Positions 8,025 through 17,781 of a DNA stretch of 64,000 bases are shown piece by piece (position 1 is the first letter of the stretch; each line of letters begins with the position of its first letter). The DNA lies in NCBI RefSeq assembly GCF_000698125.1, contig NZ_BAXA01000005.1, positions 124,001 to 188,000 of the forward strand. Reading direction: 5' to 3'. The DNA is from Geomicrobium sp. JCM 19038 (GTDB lineage: Bacteria > Bacillota > Bacilli > Bacillales > Marinococcaceae). The notes below the pieces were generated by a model, which had not been told where the DNA came from, made no database searches, and saw nothing but the letters and a program-made list of their open reading frames with translations. A program made the position numbers and the translations under genes.

Positions 8025-8492
8025 ATGGATGCGAAAGAAAGCATTAAACGAGAGTTAAATAAGTATTATCGTCGAAGGATCGCTCTGATGCAGGCGATTG
8101 ATTTGATTGACCGGTATTGCAATGAGTTGGAAGAAGAGCTTAGCTACTTCTTAGAGTTCGCGGATGATGACCTTTATTTCAACCAAGATCGAGACATTGG
8201 TAGTTGGAACGTTGAAATTCCAGTTAAACGATCGATTTCAATTCAGTTAAGAATTGAAGACCATGAGGAGCCGTTGAATGCGAAGTACATTGATGTCATT
8301 GTGACGGTTGATGAAAATCGGATTTTCAAAGATGTGCTGTATTATAATCCAGATCACAGTGAAGATCGCTACATTTCTGAGACGACTGGTGAAGAGATTT
8401 GTAATGATCTACTGAACAAGTACTTCAAGATTCTTCAAAATGAACAGACGGCTAGACAGATCTTGGATCGTTTCAGTGATAAAGAGTTATAG
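8025..8492 (+). CDS. Hypothetical acidic helical protein
   Basis: The start is chosen at ATG 8025 (GAGGTG about 10 bases upstream) rather than the GTG at 7998. The 155-residue product has a basic, helical N-terminus (KRELNKYYRRRIALMQ) and an acidic alpha/beta body with QDRDIGSWNVEIP and YIDVIVTVDE. No signal peptide, membrane segment or family motif is recognised. It closes with a terminator. The 240 bases between the Phr-like gene and this one hold only a stop-interrupted frame. It may be cargo of the eroded mobile element. Confidence 0.6.
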   Translation: MDAKESIKRELNKYYRRRIALMQAIDLIDRYCNELEEELSYFLEFADDDLYFNQDRDIGSWNVEIPVKRSISIQLRIEDHEEPLNAKYIDVIVTVDENRIFKDVLYYNPDHSEDRYISETTGEEICNDLLNKYFKILQNEQTARQILDRFSDKEL

Positions 8493-8503
8493 AGTGTAGT
8501 GTG

Positions 8504-8532
8504 AAAAGGTCACGATTTTTGTGACCTTTTTT
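8504..8532 (+). terminator. Rho-independent terminator
   Basis: AAAAGGTCAC pairs with GTGACCTTTT around a 7-base loop and runs into T residues. It marks the end of the accessory island and, read backwards, can serve the convergent DUF5316 gene. Confidence 0.85.
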
Positions 8533-8544
8533 GACGTTCCTTTG

Positions 8545-8829
8545 TTATACGTAGAGGTATAAACCGACAAATACAGCGATTAAATGGGGGAAAGTGAATA
8601 GAAAAAGGGACGTTGCCCAGGAGGATTTCGTGTTACGGGTTGATTGATCTTCTTTAAAGTGTACCGGATCGTTTCTCCACTGGAACGTTCCTAATAACAA
8701 GCCAGAAACGAGTAGACCGCCGACGCCTATGATTGCCGTAATCATAAGAAAGAGTTCTTGACTTGCAACGAGCCATGAAGTAAGAAAAGCAACGAGAAGT
8801 AAAAGAAAACCGAGCAAGAAGGATTTCAT
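8545..8829 (-). CDS. DUF5316-like small membrane protein
   Basis: The start is taken at ATG 8829 (AAAGGA upstream); an in-frame GTG lies at 8850. The 94 residues have three hydrophobic segments (about 2-20, 24-45, 70-92) with a charged loop FQWRNDPVHFKEDQ between the second and third. This resembles the DUF5316 family of Bacillaceae membrane proteins of unknown function. It is monocistronic and convergent with the gene at 8025. Confidence 0.6.
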   Translation of the reverse strand: MKSFLLGFLLLLVAFLTSWLVASQELFLMITAIIGVGGLLVSGLLLGTFQWRNDPVHFKEDQSTRNTKSSWATSLFLFTFPHLIAVFVGLYLYV

Positions 8830-8988
8830 CGTTCTACCATTCCTTTCCACTTACTCTTGATATTCCCGATGAAGGGGTAGGCTTAAACGAGTTAAAATGA
8901 AAAGACGTAGAAGAACCGTTGCAGCCCGTGATTTTACGGTAGCCGTATAACACAGAAGCTGATTATAATGAGTGAGGGAGGGAACGCG

Positions 8989-10401
8989 ATGAAGATTACG
9001 ACCAATGGCTGGGTGCACCAGCTGATGCGGAAGCTCGGTATGAAAAACGAACAATTACAAAAAGAATTGTCCCTATACCAAACGGCATTAGAGCATTCCT
9101 ATGAAGGCATTATCGTCGTCGATCGGGACGGTTATATCATTTCAATTAATGAGACGTATGCGTCTTTTATAAATAAAGTTCCAGGTGATGTGCGTGGCAA
9201 GCACGTAACAGAAGTGATTGAGAATACGAGAATGCACATCGTTGCCAAAACAGGGTATCCAGAAGTTGCCAACGTGCAAGAAATTAATGGTCATCAGATG
9301 ATTGCGAACCGAATTCCAATTGTGTTAGATGGAGAAGTCGTCGCGGTTGTCGGTAAGATTATGTTTCAAGATCTTGATGATTTGTTTAAGATGAATTCAC
9401 AATTTCAAGAACTCATCAAGCAATCGTCCTTATTCAATCCTCCTCATGAGCAATTAAAAGCAAAGTATGCGTTCCAGCAAATTGCAGGGCAAGATGACAA
9501 AATCGTCAAAACGAGAAAAATGGCGAAGAAAGCAGCTAAAACAGATACGACGATTTTAATTGAAGGGGAAAGCGGTACGGGTAAAGAGTTATTTGCCCAT
9601 GCGATTCATCGTGAGAGTAAAAGGGCAAACGGTCCGTTCGTACGGCTTCATTGTGCAGCAATTCCAGAATCGTTGTTCGAATCGGAGTTGTTCGGGTATA
9701 AAGAAGGCTCGTTTACCGGAGCGAAGCAAAGTGGCAAAGTAGGGAAAATTGCGTTAGCACATCGAGGCACATTATTTCTTGATGAGGTGAGTGAAATGCC
9801 ACTTGCGATGCAAGTCAAGTTACTGCGTGTGTTGCAAGAAAAAGAAATTGAGCCAATCGGAGGCGTGGCGCCAGAAGCGGTTGATGTTCGTGTTATTGCG
9901 GCTACGAACCGTCCTCTTGAAGCACTCGTCAAAAAAGGGAGTTTCCGAGCGGACTTATACTATCGTCTCTATGTGATGCCACTTCGCATTCCGCCTTTGC
10001 GTGAACGTCTTGAAGATTTCGGAACACTTGCTCATTCTCTGTTAAGAGAATTAGAACGAGAGATGGGAATAGATGTTGCTGGGCTGACAACGCAAGCGGA
10101 AGAGAAGCTTAAGAAACACGCGTGGCCTGGGAATATCCGAGAACTACGGAACGTGCTTGAGCGAGCAATGATTAGAAAGGAAGATGAATGGATTGAGTCT
10201 TTAGATGTGGACTTCTCGCTCATGATGGATGAGTCGACTGCGAGCGATGAGACGCTTCAAGAGACGATTGAACGCATAGAATGTGAACGGATTAAGGAAG
10301 CTTTGAAACATGAAGATGGCGATGCACAGCGTGCAGCGAAACGATTAGGAATTGGAAAATCTAGTTTCTATGCAAAGCGTTCCAAATATAACATTCCGTA
10401 A
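8989..10401 (+). CDS. Sigma-54-dependent transcriptional activator (PAS-AAA+-Fis HTH)
   Basis: The start is ATG 8989 after GAGGGAGGG; ATG 8968 lies upstream of that ribosome site. The 470 residues contain a PAS sensor (about 27-130), then a sigma-54-interaction AAA+ domain with Walker A GESGTGKE (193-200), the sigma-54-contact loop GSFTGA (240-245; consensus GAFTGA) and Walker B GTLFLDEV, then a C-terminal Fis-type HTH (AAKRLGIGKSSFY, about 450-463). It should sense a small metabolite through PAS and open RNA polymerase-sigma54 complexes. A -24/-12 promoter lies immediately downstream, in front of a permease and catabolic genes, so these are its likely targets. The GAFTGA-to-GSFTGA change is a conservative variant. 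Confidence 0.92.
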   Translation: MKITTNGWVHQLMRKLGMKNEQLQKELSLYQTALEHSYEGIIVVDRDGYIISINETYASFINKVPGDVRGKHVTEVIENTRMHIVAKTGYPEVANVQEINGHQMIANRIPIVLDGEVVAVVGKIMFQDLDDLFKMNSQFQELIKQSSLFNPPHEQLKAKYAFQQIAGQDDKIVKTRKMAKKAAKTDTTILIEGESGTGKELFAHAIHRESKRANGPFVRLHCAAIPESLFESELFGYKEGSFTGAKQSGKVGKIALAHRGTLFLDEVSEMPLAMQVKLLRVLQEKEIEPIGGVAPEAVDVRVIAATNRPLEALVKKGSFRADLYYRLYVMPLRIPPLRERLEDFGTLAHSLLRELEREMGIDVAGLTTQAEEKLKKHAWPGNIRELRNVLERAMIRKEDEWIESLDVDFSLMMDESTASDETLQETIERIECERIKEALKHEDGDAQRAAKRLGIGKSSFYAKRSKYNIP

Positions 10402-10408
10402 ATTTGGA
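10381..10408. promoter_or_regulatory. Inverted repeat, possible upstream activator site
   Basis: TCCAAAT and ATTTGGA flank 14 bases overlapping the 3' end of the activator gene, about 75 bp upstream of the -24 element. Sigma-54 activators bind such distal sites. No T-run follows, so it is not a terminator. Assignment is tentative. Confidence 0.35.
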
Positions 10409-10480
10409 GCGCTTTCCGGATTAAAGGAAGGGAAAACGAATCGTATACGTGAAAACCTTGCTAAATCGACCTCTAAATAT

Positions 10481-10496
10481 TGGCACACTTCTTGCA
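10481..10496 (+). promoter_or_regulatory. Sigma-54 (-24/-12) promoter
   Basis: TGGCAC-N5-TTGCA matches the consensus TGGCAC-N5-TTGCW exactly, 48 bp upstream of the GntP-type permease start. With the adjacent activator it explains regulation of the 10.5-13.7 kb operon. Confidence 0.9.
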
Positions 10497-10543
10497 ACAT
10501 AAATATGTAATCGCTTACAAATGAAGTTTTAGGAGGGTTTAAG

Positions 10544-11866
10544 GTGATTTTTAGCTTAATCGGTTTAATTGGGGGATTAACGCTGCTCATCGTGCTTACG
10601 ATGCGTGGCTGGAATTTATTAATTTCAACGCCATTGTGTGCATTGTTCATGGCTGTCTTAAATGGTATTCCGCTGTTCCCACAATTGGTAGCAGAAGGGG
10701 ATCCGAACCTTGTAGGAAACTACATGACTGGATTTTCGAACTTTGTTGGTCAGTGGTTTTTAATGTTCTTACTCGGCTCAATGTTTGGAAAAGTAATGGA
10801 AGATGCCAGAGCGGCGGACAGTGTTTCGAAGTTTGTTGTCGACAAGCTTGGCGTAAAGTATGCCATAGCGGCGATTGTCGCAGCCTGTGCGATCTTAACG
10901 TACGGTGGCGTAAGCTTGTTTGTTGTAGGATTCTCAGTCTTTCCTTTAGCACTTAGCTTGTTCCGTCAAGCGAACTTGCCGAGACGATTTATTCCGGCAA
11001 CGCTTGCATTTGGTTCTGTAACGTTTACGATGACGTCTGCAGGGTCTCCAGAAATTCAAAACTGGATTCCAATGCCGTTTCTCGGTACGTCACCGTATGC
11101 AGGTTGGGAAGTAAGTTTGATTGTTGCAATCTTTATGATTTTCTTTGGGTATTACTTACTTAAATGGATGATCAATCGTGCGGTGAAAAAGGGTGAGGCG
11201 TTTGATGAGCGCCCGGGTGATCCTGAACCGACAAATGAAGATTTACCAAATCCATTTTTATCAGCCATTCCATTAGTAGTCGTGCTCGTCATTTCATTCT
11301 TGTTCCACGACACATTAGAGCATTCAGCATTAATTATCGCGTTGGCGAGTGGTATTTTTGCTACGTGGATATTAAACCGTAAATACTTAACCGATGTATG
11401 GGGTTCTGCTTCGAAAGGAACAATCGGTGCACTTCTAGCGATTACAAATACGGCAGCCGTTGTTGGTTTCGGTGCCGTAGCACAAGCAACTCCAGCATTC
11501 TCGGCAGCTGTTGATATTGTAACGGGTTATGAAGGCAGTCCATTAGTTGGTGCAGCGGTGGCTGTAGGTATTATCGCTGGTTTAACCGGATCTTCTTCGG
11601 GTGGTCAACAAATTGCATTGCCGCTTATTGCTCCTCATTACTTGGATGCAGGAGTCAATCCTGAAGCACTTCACCGTGTTGTTGCGATTTCGTCAGGTGC
11701 ACTTGATACACTTCCTCACGGTGGATACGTTGTAACGACAATTCGAGCGATATGTGGTGAATCTCATCGTGTTGCTTATGGTCCACTTGCGATGGTAACG
11801 GTACTTGTTCCAGTAATCGGTGTTATTTTAGCGATCATCTTATTCTCACTTGGACTAGGAATCTAA
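10544..11866 (+). CDS. GntP-family permease, probably for 3-hydroxybutyrate or a related hydroxy acid
   Basis: The protein has 440 residues and about twelve hydrophobic segments. GTG start with AGGAGGG upstream. It contains family-typical stretches such as AILTYGGVSLFVVGF and GSSSGGQQIALP, with the conserved ALDTLPHGG near the end. In B. subtilis the GntP member YxjC sits beside a 3-hydroxybutyrate dehydrogenase. Here too the next gene encodes a 3-hydroxybutyrate-dehydrogenase-like SDR, which suggests a ketone-body-type substrate. It sits directly behind the sigma-54 promoter. The substrate is inferred from context; other GntP proteins carry gluconate. Confidence 0.85.
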   Translation: MIFSLIGLIGGLTLLIVLTMRGWNLLISTPLCALFMAVLNGIPLFPQLVAEGDPNLVGNYMTGFSNFVGQWFLMFLLGSMFGKVMEDARAADSVSKFVVDKLGVKYAIAAIVAACAILTYGGVSLFVVGFSVFPLALSLFRQANLPRRFIPATLAFGSVTFTMTSAGSPEIQNWIPMPFLGTSPYAGWEVSLIVAIFMIFFGYYLLKWMINRAVKKGEAFDERPGDPEPTNEDLPNPFLSAIPLVVVLVISFLFHDTLEHSALIIALASGIFATWILNRKYLTDVWGSASKGTIGALLAITNTAAVVGFGAVAQATPAFSAAVDIVTGYEGSPLVGAAVAVGIIAGLTGSSSGGQQIALPLIAPHYLDAGVNPEALHRVVAISSGALDTLPHGGYVVTTIRAICGESHRVAYGPLAMVTVLVPVIGVILAIILFSLGLGI

Positions 11867-11896
11867 GAAATATTGAACGAAAGAGGCGTGACAATT

Positions 11897-12677
11897 ATGA
11901 CAGAATTACAAGGCGCGTAGCTTTATTACAGGGGCTGCGAACGGATTAGGATTAGAGATTGCGAGAACCTATGCACGAGCAGGAGCGAAAGTCGTGCTTA
12001 GTGATATGAACGAAGACGCAATCAAGACACGAGTAACTGAATTTGAAAATGCCGGTCACGACGTGATCGGGGTTGTGTGCAACGTGCAAAGTGAAGAAGA
12101 CATTAAACGAGCAGTCGCACAAACGATGGAGCAATACGGTCAATTGGATATCCTCGTCAACAATGCAGGCATGCAGTACGTGTCTCCAGTGGAAGACTTC
12201 CCGACGGAGACGTTTGAGCGCATGATCGACATTATGTTGACGGGACCGTTCCGTTTAATTAAAGAAGTGTTCCCAATCATGAAAGAACAACAATATGGGC
12301 GTGTGATCAACATGGCGTCCATTAACGGTCTCATTGGCTATGCTGGGAAATCAGCATACAACAGTGCAAAACACGGGTTAATCGGTTTGACGAAAGTATC
12401 CGCCTTAGAAGGCGCAGCTCATGGCATTACAGTCAATGCGCTTTGCCCAGGTTATGTACGTACGGACCTTGTCCAAAAGCAGTTGGATGATCTTTCACAG
12501 GAGCGGAATGTGAGCGAAGAGAAAGTATTAGAAGACATCTTCTATCCGCTCATCCCGCAAAAACGTCTGCTTGAGACAGAAGAGATTGCGCACTATGCGC
12601 TATTCTTAGCGAAGGAACAGTCGAAAGGCATTACAGGTCAAGCCAATGCGATTGATGGAGGCTATACAGTTCAATAA
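11897..12677 (+). pseudogene. 3-hydroxybutyrate dehydrogenase-like SDR, frameshifted near the N-terminus
   Basis: ATG 11897 starts MTELQG and then hits TAG at 11918. The rest of a canonical SDR continues in another frame from FITGAANGLG (about 11922) to the end. Two bases appear to be missing between 11912 and 11926: comparison with MTELQGKVAFITG predicts one base lost before GTAGCT and one T from the run after it. The remainder is intact, with NNAG in DILVNNAG, a serine in MASINGL, the catalytic YNSAK and the family tail GITGQANAIDGGYTVQ. If the indels are real, translation could only restart at GTG 11994, losing the cofactor loop. The expected activity is NAD-dependent oxidation of (R)-3-hydroxybutyrate to acetoacetate. 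Confidence 0.8.
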
Positions 12678-12732
12678 TGTTGAGACGGTCAGCTTGCTGG
12701 CCGTTTTCTTACGATGAGAGGAGATTACGACA

Positions 12733-13665
12733 ATGAAGAAAGTTACGGTCATCGGTTCTGGCGTAATGGGGCATGGGATCGCACAGCGTGTGGCTCAGGC
12801 AAAGGTTCCGGTTGTATTATTTGATATCAATGAAGAATCGTTAGTAAAAGCCAAGTCGTTTATTGAAAGCAATTTAACGATGCAAGTGAACGAACAACTA
12901 CTCAGTGAGCAAGAAAAGGAAGAAACGCTAACGTTTCTTGAGTTGTCATCTCATTTGGAGACGGCAATTCAAGAGAGTGAGCTTATCATTGAAGCGATCT
13001 CGGAGAAACTGGAGCTAAAACATGGATTGTATCGCTCACTAGAAGCACTCGTCTCACAAGAGACAGTCATCGCGTCGAATACATCAACATTTTCAATGAA
13101 AGATTTGACAGAAGGGGCAACGAACCCAGAGCGTTTCGTCGTTACACACTTCTTCAATCCGGCACAGTTTGTACCGCTCGTTGAAGTCGTTAGAGGAGAT
13201 CAGACGACGGAGCATGTGGTGAATGAAACGATGACGTTCATGAAGCAGATTGGGAAGAGCCCAATCTTACTTAACAAAGACATTCCTGGGTTTGTTGCGA
13301 ATCGATTGCAAGCGGCACTAGTGAGAGAGGCATTTTATCTCCTTGAAGAAGGCGTTGCGGATGCCAGAAGTATTGACCTTGCAGTAACGGATGGCCCTGG
13401 GTTTCGTTGGGGTTTTGCTGGACCACTTGAAACGGCTGATTTTGGTGGACTGGACATTTGGAAAAGCGTCGTTGAGAACCTCGCGCCTACGCTATCAGAA
13501 AACACGAAAGTTCCTGATTTCATCCAAACGGCAATTGATGAAGGGAACCTCGGTACGAAGACAACCGAAGGCATTTATTCGTATTCGAGCGACATCATTC
13601 AAGACCGCTTAGTAGAGCGAGATCAATACCTTATGCATTTAGGGAAGTTAAAACGATCAACGTAA
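12733..13665 (+). CDS. 3-hydroxyacyl-CoA dehydrogenase (HAD/L-carnitine dehydrogenase-like)
   Basis: The protein has 310 residues. It begins with the NAD-binding GSGVMGHGIAQ (8-18), has the family patterns SNTSTFSM and the catalytic-histidine segment THFFNPAQFVPLVEV, then an asparagine in KDIPGFVANRLQ and the C-terminal dimerisation domain. This is the L-3-hydroxyacyl-CoA dehydrogenase family, which includes 3-hydroxybutyryl-CoA and carnitine dehydrogenases. The ribosome site AGAGGAG supports the ATG. It follows the SDR by 55 bp in the same sigma-54-driven unit and is closed by a terminator, so it likely completes oxidation of a C4 hydroxy acid. The exact substrate is not determined. Confidence 0.85.
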   Translation: MKKVTVIGSGVMGHGIAQRVAQAKVPVVLFDINEESLVKAKSFIESNLTMQVNEQLLSEQEKEETLTFLELSSHLETAIQESELIIEAISEKLELKHGLYRSLEALVSQETVIASNTSTFSMKDLTEGATNPERFVVTHFFNPAQFVPLVEVVRGDQTTEHVVNETMTFMKQIGKSPILLNKDIPGFVANRLQAALVREAFYLLEEGVADARSIDLAVTDGPGFRWGFAGPLETADFGGLDIWKSVVENLAPTLSENTKVPDFIQTAIDEGNLGTKTTEGIYSYSSDIIQDRLVERDQYLMHLGKLKRST

Positions 13666-13670
13666 AGTGA

Positions 13671-13697
13671 AAGCGTCCTGCCTAGGACGCTTTTTTT
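13671..13697 (+). terminator. Rho-independent terminator
   Basis: AAGCGTCCTG-CCTAGGACGCTT forms a compact hairpin followed by seven T. It ends the hydroxy-acid operon. Confidence 0.9.
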
Positions 13698-13954
13698 GAT
13701 CGCTTTTTTAAGATTGTATAGAGAGTTTGTTAAATTTTCCGAATAGGGCAATACAATCGTTACAATAGAGACGAAGGGAAAAAACATAATAATACTTAGG
13801 ATCACGCATTAATGATCCTGTAATATTATTGGTCATAACCTCGAGAGCGTGGAATCACAAGGATTTGTCAATAGCATCATGTGGGTTTTCATTCCATTCG
13901 AATTCTAGGAAGAATGCTTGAGCATACGTTTAATATGGACCTGAACAATTCGAT

Positions 13955-14146
13955 GTGGCGCCTTTTACAGATCTTGACAATATCGATGAAGAGACACAAC
14001 CTTATGTAAATATGCTTTATCGCATGAATATTTACCAAGGACGAGACGGTGTCCTCTCACCTAGCGAACGCTCATCTCGTGCACAAACTGCGGTTGTGTT
14101 CTATCGATTAATAGATGAGATGCAATCGTTACACACTACGCGTTAA
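13955..14146 (+). pseudogene. S-layer homology (SLH) domain fragment
   Basis: The 63-residue frame contains FTDLDNIDEETQPYVNML, GRDGVLSPSERSSRAQTA and VVFYRLIDEM, a single SLH repeat. There is no signal peptide, no second or third repeat and no ribosome site; a TAA precedes the frame by a few codons. The upstream sequence (13700-13954) holds only short stop-broken frames, so this is the tail of a lost surface-protein gene. It ends 10 bp before the ppx start, so a cell-wall protein gene once preceded the polyphosphate operon. Confidence 0.65.
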
Positions 14147-14156
14147 TAAGGGGTGA

Positions 14157-15668
14157 ATGGCAATTGAATGCAGCATCATTACGATCAGTTCTCAAATCAT
14201 GACGCTGAAAATCTATGAAAGCAAGACAAGAGTGATTGAGGAGACGTTGCAGTTCCGTGTCTCAATTGGACATGATATTTATCATGCAGGGTTAATTGAA
14301 TTAACGACCTTAAAAGAAATGTGCCGAGGACTAGACGGTTTTCGGATCAAGCTTGAAGAATTCGCCATTCAAGATATGCTTGTTTTTGCTACAGCGTCAA
14401 TCCGTGAAGCGGAAAACGCATTGTATGTGAAAGACTATGTGTTTAATCGAACTGGATTTTCCTGGTATTGGTTGGACAATGCGGAGGAGAGGCAATACCA
14501 TCAGCTGGCGGTAGCTGAACATGTGCCTAATTATCAAGAATGGCTTAAAGAGGGCGCTTTGCTCGTTGATATTGGCAGCGGCAGTATCCAATTGACGATG
14601 TATCAACGAGAAGAACTCGTATTCTCTCAACATTTGAAACTAGGTCCGCTTCGAATTCAAGAAGTTGTGACACGGATGGAAAATCAAATTGATCGCCACC
14701 AAGATTTGATAGAAGATTATATTTTAAGTAAGATTGAAAGCTTGCAACCGACGATTGAATCTACAAAACACGTAAAGCATTTAATTGTGTTTGGCACAGA
14801 TTTGAAAGCATTTAACCAATTGTTTCAAGCCTATGAACAACTAACAGTAGATCATTTCCACGAAGTTTATACACAGTTGCATGAGAAAGAGCCGAGAGCG
14901 TTTACGACGGAGTTCCAAGTGTCTAGAGCGGAGTATTTGCAACTGTTACCGTCGGTCATTATCTTGAAACTGATGCTGCAGTGGACGAATGCGTCACAAT
15001 TGCATCGTTCAGGCTCGGATTTGTGTGACGGGTTAATTGCTGCACAGAATGAGCGAGCGTTACTTGCGTTCGAACAAGATTTAATGACGGCGGTATGGCG
15101 TATTGCAGAGCGCTTCCAATGCTCGAAGCTGAACAACGATGCGGTGCTACGCTATGCGACACGTTTGTTTGATCAGACGCGTGACATTCACAAGCTTTCA
15201 AATCGAGAGCGATTGTTGCTACAAGTAGCGTGTGTGTTACGGAACATTGGTAACTTAGTCTCTATGAATCATCATTACCTGCATTCGTATTATCTAATAA
15301 ACGAAATGGAAGTTATCGGACTTTCAAACAAGGAGAAGCAAATTATTGCTCATTGTGTTCGCTATCATAGCAGCTTAACCCCATTAAATGACCCCTTGCA
15401 CATTCAAGCTTTGCCTGAAAAACAATTGGTAATCATTGCGAAGTTAACGGCAATTCTACGTATTTCGGATGCATTAGACGATAGCCGACAACAGAAAATC
15501 ACCCGTTTGAATGTGACGATTGCAAAGCAGAACGTTCATCTCGATCTTTACTCGAATGATGAAATCACGTTAGAAAGTTGGGTTTTGGCTACTAAAGCTT
15601 CTTATTTTGAAAGTGTATTTGGCATGAATTTTACGTTTAAGGAGATTCGAAGCAATGCTCTTGCATAA
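14157..15668 (+). CDS. ppx: Exopolyphosphatase / guanosine pentaphosphatase family (Ppx/GppA)
   Basis: The protein has 503 residues. The ASKHA-type N-terminal half includes FATASIREAEN and the phosphate-binding LLVDIGSGSIQLTMY; the C-terminal half is an HD-like helical domain (HCVRYHSS near residue 400). The start ATG has AAGGGGTGA upstream. The enzyme removes terminal phosphates from polyphosphate. The next gene, polyphosphate kinase, begins 14 bases before this one ends, so synthesis and breakdown of polyphosphate are co-expressed. Confidence 0.9.
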   Translation: MAIECSIITISSQIMTLKIYESKTRVIEETLQFRVSIGHDIYHAGLIELTTLKEMCRGLDGFRIKLEEFAIQDMLVFATASIREAENALYVKDYVFNRTGFSWYWLDNAEERQYHQLAVAEHVPNYQEWLKEGALLVDIGSGSIQLTMYQREELVFSQHLKLGPLRIQEVVTRMENQIDRHQDLIEDYILSKIESLQPTIESTKHVKHLIVFGTDLKAFNQLFQAYEQLTVDHFHEVYTQLHEKEPRAFTTEFQVSRAEYLQLLPSVIILKLMLQWTNASQLHRSGSDLCDGLIAAQNERALLAFEQDLMTAVWRIAERFQCSKLNNDAVLRYATRLFDQTRDIHKLSNRERLLLQVACVLRNIGNLVSMNHHYLHSYYLINEMEVIGLSNKEKQIIAHCVRYHSSLTPLNDPLHIQALPEKQLVIIAKLTAILRISDALDDSRQQKITRLNVTIAKQNVHLDLYSNDEITLESWVLATKASYFESVFGMNFTFKEIRSNALA

Positions 15669-17762
15669 AAAGTACATTAATCGAGAGTTTAGTTGGCTGG
15701 CCTTTAACGAACGGGTGCTAGATGAGGCGAGAGATCGATCCAATCCATTAATGGAGCGTCTGAAGTTTTTATCGATTACGGGAAGTAACCTGGATGAGTT
15801 TTTTATGGTACGTGTTGCAACGTTGCACCATCAGATGCAAATGGCAATTTCAGATGTTGAGATTTCAGGGTTAACTGCCACACAGCAAATCGAAGGGATT
15901 TATGATTGGACACAACAAATGGTTCGTAAGCAATACAATACGTATTCCTACATGTTACTGCCTGCGTTGCGAAAACTTGGCGTATCTTTTGTATCCATTT
16001 CGGCAATGCCTCTTGAACAGCAGAAGAAACTTCATCTGTACTTTAAAAAGGAAATCTTCCCGGTGTTGACTCCGCTTGCGGTGGATTCTTCACGGCCATT
16101 TCCTTTCGTGTCTAATCAGTCGATTCATATTGCTGTGCGGCTTCAGAACAAGAACGATCCAGCGAGTCAAGTGAAGTTTGCGACGATTGAGGTTCCTTCT
16201 GTTTTGAGTCGAATCGTTCAAATTCCTTATAATGAGGCGAGGGAATGGGTGTTACTTGAAGATGTAATTCAATATTTCATGTCTGATCTGTTCCAAGGAT
16301 ACCGCATCATTGAAAGTTGTTGTTACCGTGTGATCCGCGATATGGACATTGAAGTTGAAGAAGGCGATGCCATTAACTTATTAAACGAGATGAAAAAGCA
16401 ACTCCGCATTCGCGAGCGGGGAGAAGTGCTTCGGTTAGATATAGAAGGGTCAATTTCGGAAGAGATGCATCACGAGCTAACCCATTCGTTCTCGATTGAT
16501 GAGAAGATGATCTTCACACTGCGTGGTCCAGTTGATCTAACGTTCTTACCTAAAATTGCACCGTTATTGCCTGAGGATGGATCGTTATTTTACAAAGAAT
16601 ATGTCCCGTATTTAGATGCAGCCCTCGATGATGGGGAGATATTTGAGCAACTCAAAAATGCAGATCATCTGTTGCATCATCCATACGAATCGTTTAAACC
16701 GATCCTAAACTTGTTGCAACAAGCGACAGACGATGACGCTGTGCTTGCCATTAAGATGACGTTGTACAGGGTATCTGGCAATTCACCGGTCATTCGTCAA
16801 CTTGAACAGGCGGCAAAACGCGGGAAACAAGTGACCGTACTATTAGAATTAAAAGCTCGGTTTGATGAAGAGAACAATATCCTCTGGGCAAGGCAATTAG
16901 AGAAAGCAGGCTGTCACGTCATCTACGGCGTTTTAGGGTTAAAAACCATGCGAAGCTATTGCTTGTCGTTCGTCGTGAAAGCGATGGTATTCGCCGGTAC
17001 GTCCATTTAGGAACCGGCAATTATAACGATCAAACCGCGAAGCTTTACACTGATTTAGGATTGATGACCTCAAACCGTCAATTAGGGTTTGATGTTTCCG
17101 CGTTGTTTAATATGTTATCTGGGTTTGCTGAACCGACGCTCTTTAATAAACTCATTACAGCGCCATACTCATTACGAAATCAAGTGCTTGCGTTCATCCA
17201 TGCTGCAATTGATGACCAGGAGCTAGGGAGGAGTGCTACCATTGCAATGAAATTAAACTCTTTGTCTGATCAGGCAATTATTGATGCGTTGTATAAAGCA
17301 TCAGCGGTAGGGGTGACAATTCGTTTACTAATTAGAGGGATCTGTTGTCTGCGTCCGAACGTGCCTGGCTTAAGCGAGAACATTGAGGTGCAATCGATCG
17401 TTGGGCGCTATTTGGAACATACGAGAATGTTTCTGTTTACGAGAGAAGTTGGAACGAACGTGTATTTATCAAGTGCTGACCTTATGGTCAGGAATTTAGA
17501 TGCTCGTGTAGAAACGATGTTTCCAATTGACGACGATGCTGCAAAAACACGGATCGTCCAGTTGTTTGAAACGATGTGGTCAGATAATGTGAAGACGAGA
17601 ATTTTACAAGAAGATGGTAGCTATAAACGAGTCGATAAGCGCGGGAAGAAGCCATTAGACGCACAAGTGCATTTGCAAAAAGAAGCCGAAGATCAGCGTT
17701 CCCAACAACGAAAAGAAGAACGACCGATCTACCCGTTGCGCCCGCTAAATAAGAACACGTAG
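15655..17762 (+). pseudogene. ppk: Polyphosphate kinase, split by one frameshift at the catalytic histidine motif
   Basis: The first frame (15655-17010) carries the N-terminal domain (REFSWLAFNERVL), SNLDEFFMVR and the first kinase domain up to GVLGLKT, then runs out of frame. The second frame (from about 16950, continuing to 17762) reads HAKLLLVVRRESDGIRRYVHLGTGNYND and the rest of the C-terminal domain. Together they give about 702 residues, the normal PPK1 length. The break is at about 16946, immediately after five A residues. It falls in GLKT/HAK, where the autophosphorylated histidine of PPK1 sits. PPK1 makes polyphosphate from ATP. If the deletion is real the gene is dead; slippage on the A-run or an assembly error would restore it. 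Confidence 0.88.
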
Positions 17763-17781
17763 TAAGAATTTGATTGCTAAT

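Noticed and set aside
3001-8532. Complete prophage or integrative element
   Set aside because: Regulatory genes are present but no integrase, relaxase, structural or att sequences can be seen; only a remnant or switch module is supported.
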